From Candidatus Omnitrophota bacterium (GTDB lineage Bacteria > Hinthialibacterota > Hinthialibacteria > Hinthialibacterales > Hinthialibacteraceae): a DNA stretch of 44,761 nt. The notes under the pieces are model-generated. The model was not told the origin of the DNA. It did not search any database and saw only the letters and a program-made list of their open reading frames with translations. Numbering within the stretch: position 1 is the stretch's first letter; the number at the start of each line of letters is the position of its first letter. Both the position numbers and the translations under genes were made by a program. Location of the stretch: assembly GCA_040755155.1 (NCBI GenBank), contig JBFMBP010000163.1, forward strand, positions 1 to 44,761. The letters run 5' to 3'. Positions 17,764 through 26,345 of the stretch are shown in pieces.

Positions 17764-19878
17764 TTGATACGAAATCGGTTAATCGTTCTCTTGCTATCAA
17801 CCGTTCTTTTTTTTCCGATGGCGTGTTCGGAACGAAAAAATGTTCATGAGGGGAAAATCGTCGTTCTGGGCATGGATGCGTTGGACCTCAAAATTCTTCG
17901 CGAATTGATCGCGCAGAATCGATTGCCCGCCTTCAAGCGTTTGATGGAAAACGGCGCTTATGGAGTATTGCAGTCCTATCATCCCCACGTCTCTCCTTTG
18001 ATTTGGACTACGATCGCTACCGGCAAAACGCCCGATGAACACGGCATTCTTGATTTTATGGGATTTGACAATAACGGCGCTCCTATCAATATTCCCTCGT
18101 CGAAAAGACGATGCTCCGCTTTGTGGAATATCCTTACCGATCATGGAAAATCTTGCTCCGTCATAGGTTGGTACGCCACTTGGCCGGCGGAGACCATTCG
18201 GGGAAGTATTATTTCGGATCGGTTCGTTCCTCCTTTGTATGTAGAAAAACAAAACCAGCCGGAAGATATCCTTCCCCATCTCGCCTTTCCGGAAAAACTG
18301 GGTTACGCCCTATACGATTACCGCCAAGAGTATTCGCAAATAGGCTGTGCGGAGTTGTCTTCTTACATTCGCTTGAATGAGGAGGAGTGCCGGAAAATTC
18401 TGGCGGCTCCCTTTTCGTTTTACGACCGAGTCCATTTTCTGCGATTGATTCTTTCCCGCACGGAGACCTATGCCAGCGTTTTGCTCGATCTTTTGCAAAA
18501 CCATCCCGCGGATTTAACCCTCGTCTATTTCGACGCCGCCGATTCCGCCGCCCATCTTTTTATACAGGAAAGGCCGCCTCGGCAGCCGGAAATTACGGAC
18601 GAAGATTATGCGCGGTTCTCGAATGCGGTGGACGCCGTTTACGAAAGAATGGATCGCCTCCTGCAGGAAGTTGAGAATCGATTGGACGAACGCGATACGG
18701 TGATCGTGATATCCGATCATGGATTCCGCAGCGGGGAAGAACGATTGAAACGGTCTTCGTTGACGACGATGGGACCAGCGGTGTTGTGGCATCGAATGGA
18801 AGGGACGATTCTCGCGCGCGGTCCCGCCGTTCAACCGGGCGGGATAGTCAACGCTTCCGTTTTCGATATCGCTCCCACGCTCCTGGCGATGCTTGGCATT
18901 GCGCCTTCTATGGAAATGCCGGGGAAAATCCTGCCCGAATTGATCGGGGGCGAGGAAAAAGCAAAAGCCTTCGTTCGAACGCCGGATTTAGACGGCGATT
19001 ATCGTCCTCCCGAATTGCCCAATGCGCCATCCTCGTTGAATGCATTCGACAGGGAACAATTGGAGGCGTTGGGGTATGCGGCGGCGGAGGGAAAACGGAC
19101 GAAAGAGGGGAAATGGGAAAACGTCAACGAATATTTCAATTTAGCCGTTTACTATGAGCTCCGAGAAGAATACGAAAAAGCCCTTGGGGAGATCGATCGC
19201 GCGTTATCCATCGATCCCAACCACCGATCGTCGTTGGGAACGAAATGCCGATTGTTGACGCGAATGAATTTATACGAAAAGGCCTTGCCGGAAATCGCTC
19301 GGGTGGAGGCCATCTTGAAAAGCAAGATGGCGGCGGCGGAAAACGAACTGGAACGGAAAAAAGAGGCGGAGTCCCTCAAAACCGAACTCATCCGCGCGCG
19401 TTTGGACGCCGAGAGAATCGGACTTTCGGAACTCTATCACAACCGAGGCGAATTGGAATATCAACAGGGCCATTTCGAGAAAGCCGTGGAGAGTTTTTCG
19501 CGTTCGTTGGAATTGGCGCCCGACAATATGGAGACGATGTACAATTTAGGGACTTGTTGCGGAATCGCCGGCCAATACGAACAATCCATAACTTTATTGA
19601 CCGGCTTATTGAAACTCGATCCCCAACATAGCAAAGGACGGCAAAGTCTGGCGGTAGCCTATCTGCGAACGAATCGCGCAGAACTGGCGCGTCCCTTACT
19701 TGAATCGCTGGTTTTGGAAAAGCCGGACGACGCGAATATCCTTTACCTTATGGGTGAAGCCTTTCGAACGGAACAAAATTTCGAAAAAGCGCGGGAATGG
19801 TACGAAAAAGCGCTGCGAATCGATCCGAATTTGAAGAAAGCGAAGCAGAAGTTAGAAGCATTAACCGAAGAAAAGTAG
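17764..19878 (+). CDS. Alkaline-phosphatase-superfamily phosphodiesterase with TPR repeats
   Basis: A 704-residue exported protein. The TTG start gives a signal peptide ending in FFPMAC, so it may be a lipoprotein with an atypical lipobox (C21). Residues about 30-420 form a type I phosphodiesterase / nucleotide pyrophosphatase fold: metal-binding D38 in VLGMDALD, the nucleophile region SPLIWTTIATGKTPDEHGI (T82 or T83), the VYFDAADSAAHLF segment, and ISDHGF. Residues about 450-700 are TPR repeats (NLAVYYELREEYEKALGEIDRAL, LYHNRGELEYQQGHFEKAVESF and others). This enzyme-plus-TPR layout is found in many secreted proteins of candidate phyla. The substrate is unknown. The TTG start is favoured over the ATG at 17818 because only it includes the signal peptide. 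Confidence 0.85.
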   Translation: MIRNRLIVLLLSTVLFFPMACSERKNVHEGKIVVLGMDALDLKILRELIAQNRLPAFKRLMENGAYGVLQSYHPHVSPLIWTTIATGKTPDEHGILDFMGFDNNGAPINIPSSKRRCSALWNILTDHGKSCSVIGWYATWPAETIRGSIISDRFVPPLYVEKQNQPEDILPHLAFPEKLGYALYDYRQEYSQIGCAELSSYIRLNEEECRKILAAPFSFYDRVHFLRLILSRTETYASVLLDLLQNHPADLTLVYFDAADSAAHLFIQERPPRQPEITDEDYARFSNAVDAVYERMDRLLQEVENRLDERDTVIVISDHGFRSGEERLKRSSLTTMGPAVLWHRMEGTILARGPAVQPGGIVNASVFDIAPTLLAMLGIAPSMEMPGKILPELIGGEEKAKAFVRTPDLDGDYRPPELPNAPSSLNAFDREQLEALGYAAAEGKRTKEGKWENVNEYFNLAVYYELREEYEKALGEIDRALSIDPNHRSSLGTKCRLLTRMNLYEKALPEIARVEAILKSKMAAAENELERKKEAESLKTELIRARLDAERIGLSELYHNRGELEYQQGHFEKAVESFSRSLELAPDNMETMYNLGTCCGIAGQYEQSITLLTGLLKLDPQHSKGRQSLAVAYLRTNRAELARPLLESLVLEKPDDANILYLMGEAFRTEQNFEKAREWYEKALRIDPNLKKAKQKLEALTEEK

Positions 19879-19879
19879 G

Positions 19880-19906
19880 GTGGGCTCAAAGCGAAGCGTA
19901 GCCCAC
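19880..19906 (+). terminator. Hairpin at the end of the phosphodiesterase/TPR gene
   Basis: The stem GTGGGCT / AGCCCAC with a 13-base loop starts two bases after the stop codon and is followed by aattcttcttatttt, only partly T-rich. The sequence also looks like a common short intergenic repeat, so its role as terminator is uncertain. Confidence 0.45.
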
Positions 19907-19926
19907 AATTCTTCTTATTTTAAAAT

Positions 19927-19960
19927 AAAAGCCCCAGCGGATTGAGCTGGGGCATATTTT
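19927..19960. terminator. Terminator between convergent genes
   Basis: GCCCCAGC (19931-19938), a seven-base loop and GCTGGGGC (19946-19953) form a perfect stem. On the minus strand it is followed by TTTTATTTTA, ending the CBM9-like gene at 19984. On the plus strand it is followed by atatttttat, so it may also work for the gene at 17764. Confidence 0.85.
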
Positions 19961-19983
19961 TATTGCATTTTAAAACAACAAGA

Positions 19984-20943
19984 TTAGAAGAGTTCCCAAT
20001 TGGCGATGCGCGTCGATTCTTTAAAAGTTGTGGATAATGTGAGGGTTCCATTCAATTGGGGATTTGCGTTTTTGCTTCCCGACGACCATCCGATCCAAGC
20101 GCCCTCGCCTTGCGCCGAAGTCATCGCAGCGATGCTTCCATCGCGGTCCATCAATGTAACATCGAATCCAAGCCCCCGGCCGTCGTTCATGTTCGGCCCC
20201 AAATCGACCGTGTCGAGTTTTTCATCGGGGTCCACGCCCTCTACCAGATAATTAAGAATCTTGAACGACATTTCGAACTGCCCGACATAAGGGCCGAAAG
20301 GCTTGCTGGCGTCTTTGGGTTTAATAACCCATTCCGCTTGGGCGAAAGGAGGCCGTCCATCCAACGTGACGGCAGTGAGATTTGTAATCCAAAACGCCGT
20401 GCCTACGTCGAGAATGTTACCCGCGGCGTCTTTTTCCTGGCTGGTGGCGTATTCGCCGTCCGTTCGATCCTTGTCGTTTTGAACGACCGCATATTGGACG
20501 TTGCCGTTTTCGGTATATCCGTATGCTCCCGTTTTGTCGTTATCCCATTCCACATAAATTTCCCACCGGTCGTAAAACCAAACGTCGGTGGGAATGACGC
20601 CTTCGTTCCATTTGGTCAACTGGGAGACGTTGACGTCATCTTCGGAATAACCGGCGACGTACAATTTGTTCTCCGAATCGTTCCACGCCACCATAAACCA
20701 GTTGTCCTGCGTACTCGCTCCGCTATTGTCAACTCCATAGCCCGGATAAAATTCTTCGCAAGAGCGCTTTTCCAACGTGTTAGGCCAATCGCTCAGATCC
20801 CCATCGACGGTAATTGGCTTAATCTGATAAACCGTCATGGTTTTGGGATTAGTCCCCGCTTGCGGATCGTGATGCGTAGGCTTTTGCGCAAAACATAACG
20901 TGGCGGCCAACAACATAGTTGCTCCAAAGACAAATCTTTTCAT
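19984..20943 (-). CDS. Exported CBM9/DOMON-like protein, paralog A
   Basis: A 319-residue protein with a signal peptide (KRFVFGATMLLAATLCFA, cleaved before QKP). Residues about 40-290 resemble the CBM9-type beta-sandwich: ITVDGDLSDWPNTLEKRSCEEFY, YSEDDVNVSQL and DRWEIYVEWDNDKTG are family-like. It probably binds a carbohydrate or is a surface protein; no catalytic domain is present. It is about 60-70 percent identical by eye to the protein encoded at 21138-22094. It ends in TTFKESTRIANWELF. AGGAGG lies eight bases before the ATG. It has its own promoter and a strong terminator, so it is monocistronic. Confidence 0.75.
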   Translation of the reverse strand: MKRFVFGATMLLAATLCFAQKPTHHDPQAGTNPKTMTVYQIKPITVDGDLSDWPNTLEKRSCEEFYPGYGVDNSGASTQDNWFMVAWNDSENKLYVAGYSEDDVNVSQLTKWNEGVIPTDVWFYDRWEIYVEWDNDKTGAYGYTENGNVQYAVVQNDKDRTDGEYATSQEKDAAGNILDVGTAFWITNLTAVTLDGRPPFAQAEWVIKPKDASKPFGPYVGQFEMSFKILNYLVEGVDPDEKLDTVDLGPNMNDGRGLGFDVTLMDRDGSIAAMTSAQGEGAWIGWSSGSKNANPQLNGTLTLSTTFKESTRIANWELF

Positions 20944-20994
20944 CCTTGTCCCTCCTATTTCGAAAATTTATCCACTAAAGCGATTTAAAAAGGA

Positions 20995-21023
20995 GCTTAT
21001 GCGATCCTAACAGAGAAAGTCAA
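20995..21023 (-). promoter_or_regulatory. Promoter of CBM9-like paralog A
   Basis: On the minus strand TTGACT (21023-21018) and ATAAGC (21000-20995) are 17 bases apart, giving a leader of about 45 bases. The sequence upstream of and including the -35 (catttt, tgtttta-aacttgact-ttctct) is conserved in front of paralog B. Confidence 0.5.
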
Positions 21024-21080
21024 GTTTAAAACATAAAATGGTCAAACAATATTTATGCCTATTTTAGGAGGAGATAAATA

Positions 21081-21111
21081 AAAAGCCCCGGAGGATTGCG
21101 CCGGGGCTTTT
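21081..21111. terminator. Terminator of CBM9-like paralog B
   Basis: AAAAGCCCCGG (21081-21091) and CCGGGGCTTTT (21101-21111) form an 11-bp perfect stem with a nine-base loop. It has A and T runs on the two sides, so it can act in both directions. It lies 27 bases past the stop codon of the gene ending at 21138. Confidence 0.85.
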
Positions 21112-21137
21112 TGCCGTCATTTTATCAAGCGAGAAAA

Positions 21138-22094
21138 TTAATAGATATCCCAGTTGGCGATGCGCGTCGATTCTTTAAAGGTTGTGGAAAATAAAAGGTT
21201 GCCATCGAACTGGACTTGATTGACTTTACTCTCCGACGACCAGCCGATCCAAGCCCAATCCATTGAAGTAACCATTGTCTTAATATCTCCGTCCCGATCC
21301 ATAAACGTCATGTCAAATCCTATTCCACGGCCATCATTGACATTCGGACCGAGATCGACAACGTCGGTGCTTTCGTTAGGTTCAACGCCTTCCAATAAGT
21401 AATTGAGAACTTTGAACGAAATTTCGAGCTGTCCAACGTAAGGGCCGAAGGGATTATTGGGATCTTTCGGTTTGAGGACCCATTTGGCTTTGGCGAAGGG
21501 CGGACGTCCGTCCGGCATAATCGTTTCGTATTTGTACATCCAAAACGCCGCGCCATCGTCAAGAATATTGCCGGCGGCGTCTTTTTCTTGACTTATGGCG
21601 TAATTGCCGTCGGTGCGCCCCTTGTCGTTTTGAACGATTACATATTGAACATTGCCGTCTCCAATGGGTCCGTATGTTCCAGCTTTGTCGTTATCCCATT
21701 CCACATACACTTCCCACCGTTCGCAGAACCAGGCATCGCCGGAGATGACGCCGCCGTTCCATTGGCTCAATTGGGAGGCGTTGACGTCGTCCTCGGAATA
21801 GGCGGCGATGTAAATTTCATTCGTCTGATCGTTCCAGGCCACCGAAAACCAGTTGTCCTGCGTGCTCAATTCGCTGGTATTGATGGCGTAGGCGGGATAG
21901 AACTCCTCGCAGGAACGCTTTTCCAAGGTGTTTGGCCAATCGCTGAAATCGCCGTCAACGGTGATGGGTTTAATCTGGTACGCCGTGACGGTTTTGGGAT
22001 TGGTTCCCGCTTGCGGATCGTGATGAACAGGCTTCTGCGCAAAACATAACGTTGCGGTCAAAAAAATAGTAGCTCCAAAAATAAATCTTTTCAT
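21138..22094 (-). CDS. Exported CBM9/DOMON-like protein, paralog B
   Basis: A 318-residue paralog of the neighbouring protein. It has the same signal peptide design (KRFIFGATIFLTATLCFA before QKP), the same ITVDGDFSDWPNTLEKRSCEEFYPAY block and the same TTFKESTRIANW ending, here finishing in DIY. Differences cluster at about residues 185-200 and near the C-terminus (after IGWSSES). I chose the ATG at 22094, matching paralog A; an upstream in-frame ATG at 22130 would add a non-hydrophobic extension. A G-rich AAAAGGGGGC precedes the ATG. The pair is an obvious tandem duplication that includes promoter and terminator. Confidence 0.75.
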   Translation of the reverse strand: MKRFIFGATIFLTATLCFAQKPVHHDPQAGTNPKTVTAYQIKPITVDGDFSDWPNTLEKRSCEEFYPAYAINTSELSTQDNWFSVAWNDQTNEIYIAAYSEDDVNASQLSQWNGGVISGDAWFCERWEVYVEWDNDKAGTYGPIGDGNVQYVIVQNDKGRTDGNYAISQEKDAAGNILDDGAAFWMYKYETIMPDGRPPFAKAKWVLKPKDPNNPFGPYVGQLEISFKVLNYLLEGVEPNESTDVVDLGPNVNDGRGIGFDMTFMDRDGDIKTMVTSMDWAWIGWSSESKVNQVQFDGNLLFSTTFKESTRIANWDIY

Positions 22095-22148
22095 ACTTGC
22101 CCCCTTTTCTTTTTTTAAAATGCGTCCCATAAAGAGACTTAGAAAGAA

Positions 22149-22177
22149 AGATAATCCTTCTCAAAAGAGAATGTCAA
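22149..22177 (-). promoter_or_regulatory. Promoter of CBM9-like paralog B
   Basis: On the minus strand TTGACA (22177-22172, consensus) and TTATCT (22154-22149) are 17 bases apart. The -35 flanks (accattta, acttaaaacttgacattctct) match paralog A's promoter, so the regulatory region was duplicated with the gene. Confidence 0.6.
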
Positions 22178-22360
22178 GTTTTAAGTACTAAATGGTTAAA
22201 TATAATTTCTGTCTGACGTTAGAGAATGGCGGGAAAGAAATGATGAATGATGAATGATAATCTCTCCTGCCAAAGTATTTTTTGCGGTTGCGACGCCTGC
22301 GCTTCCAGGCGAAGAATAGGGATTAGCGATTTTTTTTCGATGATTTATTGGAAAATTCTA

Positions 22361-22390
22361 TTGACGAAAGCGGGATTCGCCTATTATAAT
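22361..22390 (+). promoter_or_regulatory. Strong sigma-70-type promoter for a small RNA
   Basis: TTGACG (22361-22366) and a perfect TATAAT (22385-22390) are separated by 18 bases. No plus-strand gene follows; a stem-closed sequence with a terminator comes directly after. Confidence 0.75.
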
Positions 22391-22397
22391 TTAGCCA

Positions 22398-22497
22398 AAA
22401 TTGAGTTTTTTCGCCCTCTGTCGGCCGGATAAGAAAAAGGTCTGGCATCATCCCTCCTCTATCTTACTCTAGCAACCGGCTGTCGGAGGGTTTTTTT
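22398..22497 (+). ncRNA. Candidate small RNA closed by a 15-bp stem and terminator
   Basis: Downstream of the promoter at 22361, CCCTCTGTCGGCCGG (22414-22428) pairs with CCGGCTGTCGGAGGG (22476-22490), with one U-U mismatch and two G-U pairs. TTTTTTTATT follows at once (22491-22500), as in an intrinsic terminator. Inside the stem, TAAGA (22430-22434) can pair with TCTTA (22462-22466). The remaining loop holds the pyrimidine-rich TCCCTCCT (22451-22458), complementary to Shine-Dalgarno sequences. The predicted transcript is about 95-100 bases. It has no start codon with a useful frame. I do not recognise it as 6S, SRP, tmRNA, RNase P or a known riboswitch. Its T-run overlaps the stop codon of the convergent isomerase gene. 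Confidence 0.65.
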
Positions 22498-23557
22498 ATT
22501 TCGCCAATTCCGCTTTCAAATAGTCAATGGCCGGGATCGGCGTCGGATCTTGATGGTAGAGATAGGCGAGATAGACGCTGACGTAATCCCCGAAATGGAT
22601 AGTGGACATCATGCGCGCCAGCAGTCCTTCTCCCCGGCTTTGCCATTCCAGGATTTCCGTTCCTGACGCGGCGAGAATTTGTTTCATCGCCTGAAAGCGC
22701 TTCAATGTTTGCGGGTGATATCCCTCGTCCAGCAGGTAAATCGCTTTGAGATGCTTCAGCGTCTCCTGGGGATGGCTCCACCCCAATATTTCATTGTGGT
22801 TCATTTCCGGCAGCGCGGAATCGTGGGCGAAGGTTTTGGCGTTTTCATTGAATTGACTGCGCCAGCGGACGGCGACGGGTTGGAAAGCGTCCTGTCCCGC
22901 ATAGATGACGGGGATGCTATCCTTCAATTGTTCCGCCATGCGCTTGGCGGGATTTTCCTCGTAAGGAACATCGAATCCATAGAGTTTTTGCGATTCTTCC
23001 AGCGCTTTGTACATCGCCGCCAACTTGGGCGTTTGGTTTTCGATCCAGCCCCAGCGCTCGAAGAGAACCAGCAATGGAAGAAATGAATAGCCGAGCGCAG
23101 CCCGGGGCGAGTATCCGGAAGGTATTTCCAGACGCGGACATCCATCCTCGACGCAGCGGCGGGAAATTTCGCCGCCGGTGGTTATGGCTTGGATGAAGGC
23201 GCCCCGTTCTTTGGCTTCTTCGTAAGCGGAGAGCGTCTCTTCCGTATTTCCCGAATAGGAACTGACGATGACGAGGGTTTTCAATCCGACGGAATGGGGC
23301 ATCGAATAATTGCGCGCGATTTCGATGGAGATGGGAGATTTCCAATTGGCGTAAGCCCGCAGCAAATCCCCCCCAATGGCCGAGCCTCCCATGCCGCAGA
23401 CGACGACGCGATCGATCTCGCCTAGATGGGGCAGAATAAATTCGCGCGCCAAGGCTTCTCCGTGAACGCATTGTTCCCGGAACGATTCCACGAAACCGAG
23501 CATATCTTGAGGGTCGATGGTTTTCCGGAAGTCGGGGTTGTCGAGAAGATGAGTCAT
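22496..23557 (-). CDS. Bifunctional phosphoglucose/phosphomannose isomerase-type SIS protein
   Basis: A 353-residue protein matching the bifunctional PGI/PMI family of archaea and some bacteria (TIGR02128-like), which interconverts fructose-6-phosphate with glucose- or mannose-6-phosphate. The first SIS domain has VVVCGMGGSAIGGD at 51-64 and the sugar-phosphate loop SSYSGNTEET at 99-108. The second SIS domain includes QFNENAKTFAHDSALPEMNHNEILGW, with the catalytic-type His and Glu. The family usually runs 300-350 residues, so this is full length. It would feed hexose phosphates to nucleotide-sugar and glycan synthesis, in keeping with the glycosyltransferases in the window. Confidence 0.9.
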   Translation of the reverse strand: MTHLLDNPDFRKTIDPQDMLGFVESFREQCVHGEALAREFILPHLGEIDRVVVCGMGGSAIGGDLLRAYANWKSPISIEIARNYSMPHSVGLKTLVIVSSYSGNTEETLSAYEEAKERGAFIQAITTGGEISRRCVEDGCPRLEIPSGYSPRAALGYSFLPLLVLFERWGWIENQTPKLAAMYKALEESQKLYGFDVPYEENPAKRMAEQLKDSIPVIYAGQDAFQPVAVRWRSQFNENAKTFAHDSALPEMNHNEILGWSHPQETLKHLKAIYLLDEGYHPQTLKRFQAMKQILAASGTEILEWQSRGEGLLARMMSTIHFGDYVSVYLAYLYHQDPTPIPAIDYLKAELAK

Positions 23558-23733
23558 TACGCCAAGTTCCTTTCGCCGTGCAATGGATGAACGAAAGTAA
23601 AATTTTAACGGCTCCGAAGCCGTCAGGCTAGATTCATTCGCTATGAGGAAAGGGAGGGGAAGGGAGGCGGTTGGGAAATAGGAGACAGTACTCCGCCGCG
23701 GGCAGAAAATCTGGAGGGACCGATCTTTGTTCG

Positions 23734-24513
23734 TTATTCCCCAACCGTCGACGATGGGTTCGTGGAATCGACGCTGGCTGAAGCGTCTTCCGTTTCGGCG
23801 CCGTCGATTTGGTAGCCGTTCAAATACTGCTGCCGGAATTCTTCGATGCCTTGCATAACCAGGTTATACGTCTTCTTGATATTGGCGCCGATTTCGCCGA
23901 GATTGTCGAAATGGCCAAGAATTTTTTCCGCTTCTTGAAAGCCTTGCTGGACGGCGCCGCCGATCAAGTCCGAAAAACCGTTGACTTTATCTTCCCGGCT
24001 GGCGTCTTGATGATTCTGGAGGTAAGCGCCGAAGAAACCAGTGGCGAAGCCTACGATCCGCTGCGAAGTATTTTCGGGGCTGAAGAATTCCATCAGCTCC
24101 TGCGCCGAGGCGTTTTCCGAGGGCGTTATATCCGCATTCTCCACGGCGTCCGGAGCGTTCGCCGCCGTCTGGCCGTAGTATTTCTGAAGTTGCGATTTGA
24201 CTTGGTCGTAAACAACGTCTATGGCTTCTTTCAGAGCTGCCGGATCGCTGTTTAGATCGGACGACAATATTACAGCGTCGCCTTGGGAGGTCTTCGCCGC
24301 TGGAATGGGAGTATTTACAACAGCCGCCGTTGAATAGACGCTGCTTTTTATTCCTATGGAGAGAGAGAGCAAATCGGTCTCCTTCACTTTGGGGGCGGCG
24401 GCGTATTTATCCGGTGAAGATTCCTTGATCTTGCGGCTTTCGTCCCGCGCCGGTTTGGTTTGGGATAAAGGTCCCGAACGATTCGCTATCGTAGAACTGA
24501 CTGGATCCAACAT
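23734..24513 (-). CDS. DUF5610-like protein
   Basis: A 259-residue protein whose C-terminal half (about residues 130-235) resembles DUF5610: ELMEFFSPENTSQRIVGFATGFFGAYLQNH, then a helical segment with GFQEAEKILG and GIEEFRQQYLNG. The N-terminal 90 residues are low complexity (Ser, Ala, Lys). The family's function is unknown. There is no signal peptide. AAGGAGT seven bases upstream supports the ATG. It lies 122 bp downstream of the pair of GTPase genes on the same strand and could be cotranscribed with them. Confidence 0.65.
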   Translation of the reverse strand: MLDPVSSTIANRSGPLSQTKPARDESRKIKESSPDKYAAAPKVKETDLLSLSIGIKSSVYSTAAVVNTPIPAAKTSQGDAVILSSDLNSDPAALKEAIDVVYDQVKSQLQKYYGQTAANAPDAVENADITPSENASAQELMEFFSPENTSQRIVGFATGFFGAYLQNHQDASREDKVNGFSDLIGGAVQQGFQEAEKILGHFDNLGEIGANIKKTYNLVMQGIEEFRQQYLNGYQIDGAETEDASASVDSTNPSSTVGE

Positions 24514-24635
24514 GATACCGACTCCTTGCCTTCAACTTCATATCTCAATGCGCTTCACAGAGGATAATCCAGTTTCATTATCGGCAAAGATGACGTTTAT
24601 CTTAAGCTTTACGCCGTTAAGAATAACGGACTAAG

Positions 24636-26345
24636 TCATGAATTCGCGATGCGAAGCATCTCTTCATCGATTTCTTTTCGGATATGATCCAACCTCATTC
24701 GCAATTCCATCCAACGCGCCCGCATTTCTTGCAGGGGACGCGACAATTCCGCGGCGATCCAAGGGATGAATTCCTCGAACCAGCTGTCGCCGAATTCTTC
24801 CGCTCCTTCCCGCAAGACGCGGCGCGTTCCATTAGCGAATAATATTATCAACCAGACGGTATAAAAAACAAGCAAAAATACGGCGCTCTCCAATAATGCC
24901 CCCGCTCCCGCCAAGGAGATGGCCATGGCGATCATATCACCGATCCCAGCCAGCGAGAAAAAATGTTGTTCCCTTTGCGCCATGTGCAGCAAAACCGGCT
25001 GCAAAACCGGAAACCAGAGCAGGGGAAAATAGACTCCGAACCGTTTCCATCCCTTCGGCGCCGATATTCCCGCCGCAGCGCGTTGTACGACCTTTTCTTC
25101 ATAAGCGTTCAAGAGGCGGCCGAATTCCCTGTCCACCTGTTGGGCGTAATCGTGCGCGGCTTTCATGCGGCCCAAGGATATAGATAGATTTTCTCTCAAC
25201 GCGAGATGGATTTCCTGCATCCGGGCCGAAGCCGTGGTTCCTTCGAAGCGCAAAAGGTCGCGCGGCGTTTCCGCGCCGCCGTCTCCCGCTGGAGCGGAAC
25301 CGAGACTGCGCCCCGCCAGCGAAACGATTCCCGCCAGCGGATAGCAAAGGTGGCGCAGGATAGGCCAGCTCTCGATTCGCCGATAAAACAAGTTCGTACT
25401 GATTCTCCGCCGCATCTGTTCCAATATTTGTATACGCTGAAGCACGGTTCGGCAATATTCATCTCCAAACTGTTCGCCGATGGTTTTTTGCAGATTTTCC
25501 AGATGCCGATCGATTTCTTCGATTTTTTCCGTCAAGGCGTAGCGTCCGGATAGCCGAGCCAGATTCTTGTCGAATTCCGCTTGAATGTTTTTTGCCTTCG
25601 CTTTGAGAATCTCTTCGATCGAATGGCGGCGAATCAAGCGGGTGTAAAGTGCGTTGTAATCGAAGCGATTCGGTTCCCGCGCGGAAATCAGCAGCAGACG
25701 GTCCTGTTCCGGCGGGGCCAGGCGCCTTTTGCGGCATTCTTTTTCCAAGTAATTCCCTATTTCCCGGCGTACGGTTTCGGAGTCGGCGGCGCCGTCCAGC
25801 TGATCCATTTTATTAAGGACGATGTAGTAGTTTTCGTTGCTTTGCGCGATGGATTCAAGGCGGTCTGCGAATTCGTGGTCGCCGTATTTGCGGGGAGTAA
25901 CGATCCAGACGATGCCCTGTAGATGGCGCGAAAGGCTCCGAACATCGCTGCGATGGGTTTCGAAGCGGCTGTCGAAATCGGGAAAATCGAGCAGAACCAC
26001 GTTGCGCAATTCGTCCCGGTTGTGCGGAGCGTACAACACGCGGCCTCCGGCTTCGCCCATGAGCCGTTTGCGCAGCGTAGGCTGATCTTTCTCATGGCAG
26101 TAGGCGACGGCGGTTTTGGTTCCTTCGTCCAGCAAGTCGGTGTCGATGGAGATGCGGCTGCCCGCCAGCTGGTTGATGAGGGTTGTCTTGCCCACGTCCT
26201 TGCCGCCCATGATGCCGTAGAGAAACAAAGTATCCTCTTCGGCCTCTCCGCTTTGAAAGACGAGCGCGTCCGGCGTCATTCCGGTCAGCGCCGCCAAATC
26301 GCGGTTCAATTCTTCCAATTGCCGGCGTAGAAATTCAATTTTCAT
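24636..26345 (-). CDS. Dynamin-like membrane GTPase, second of an overlapping pair
   Basis: A 569-residue GTPase. G1 is GGKDVGKT at residues 47-54, G3 is DFPDFDSRF and G4 is LNKMDQLD, so nucleotide binding looks intact. A long coiled-coil region (about 240-300 and 380-430) follows. Two hydrophobic segments at about 440-460 and 475-515 (AMAISLAGAGALLESAVFLLVFYTVWLIILF) should anchor it in the membrane. A helical tail closes the protein. This G-domain, stalk and membrane layout is that of bacterial dynamin-like proteins, which shape or protect membranes. Its ATG lies 11 bp inside the end of the upstream GTPase gene, so the two are translationally coupled and probably act together. Confidence 0.83.
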   Translation of the reverse strand: MKIEFLRRQLEELNRDLAALTGMTPDALVFQSGEAEEDTLFLYGIMGGKDVGKTTLINQLAGSRISIDTDLLDEGTKTAVAYCHEKDQPTLRKRLMGEAGGRVLYAPHNRDELRNVVLLDFPDFDSRFETHRSDVRSLSRHLQGIVWIVTPRKYGDHEFADRLESIAQSNENYYIVLNKMDQLDGAADSETVRREIGNYLEKECRKRRLAPPEQDRLLLISAREPNRFDYNALYTRLIRRHSIEEILKAKAKNIQAEFDKNLARLSGRYALTEKIEEIDRHLENLQKTIGEQFGDEYCRTVLQRIQILEQMRRRISTNLFYRRIESWPILRHLCYPLAGIVSLAGRSLGSAPAGDGGAETPRDLLRFEGTTASARMQEIHLALRENLSISLGRMKAAHDYAQQVDREFGRLLNAYEEKVVQRAAAGISAPKGWKRFGVYFPLLWFPVLQPVLLHMAQREQHFFSLAGIGDMIAMAISLAGAGALLESAVFLLVFYTVWLIILFANGTRRVLREGAEEFGDSWFEEFIPWIAAELSRPLQEMRARWMELRMRLDHIRKEIDEEMLRIANS

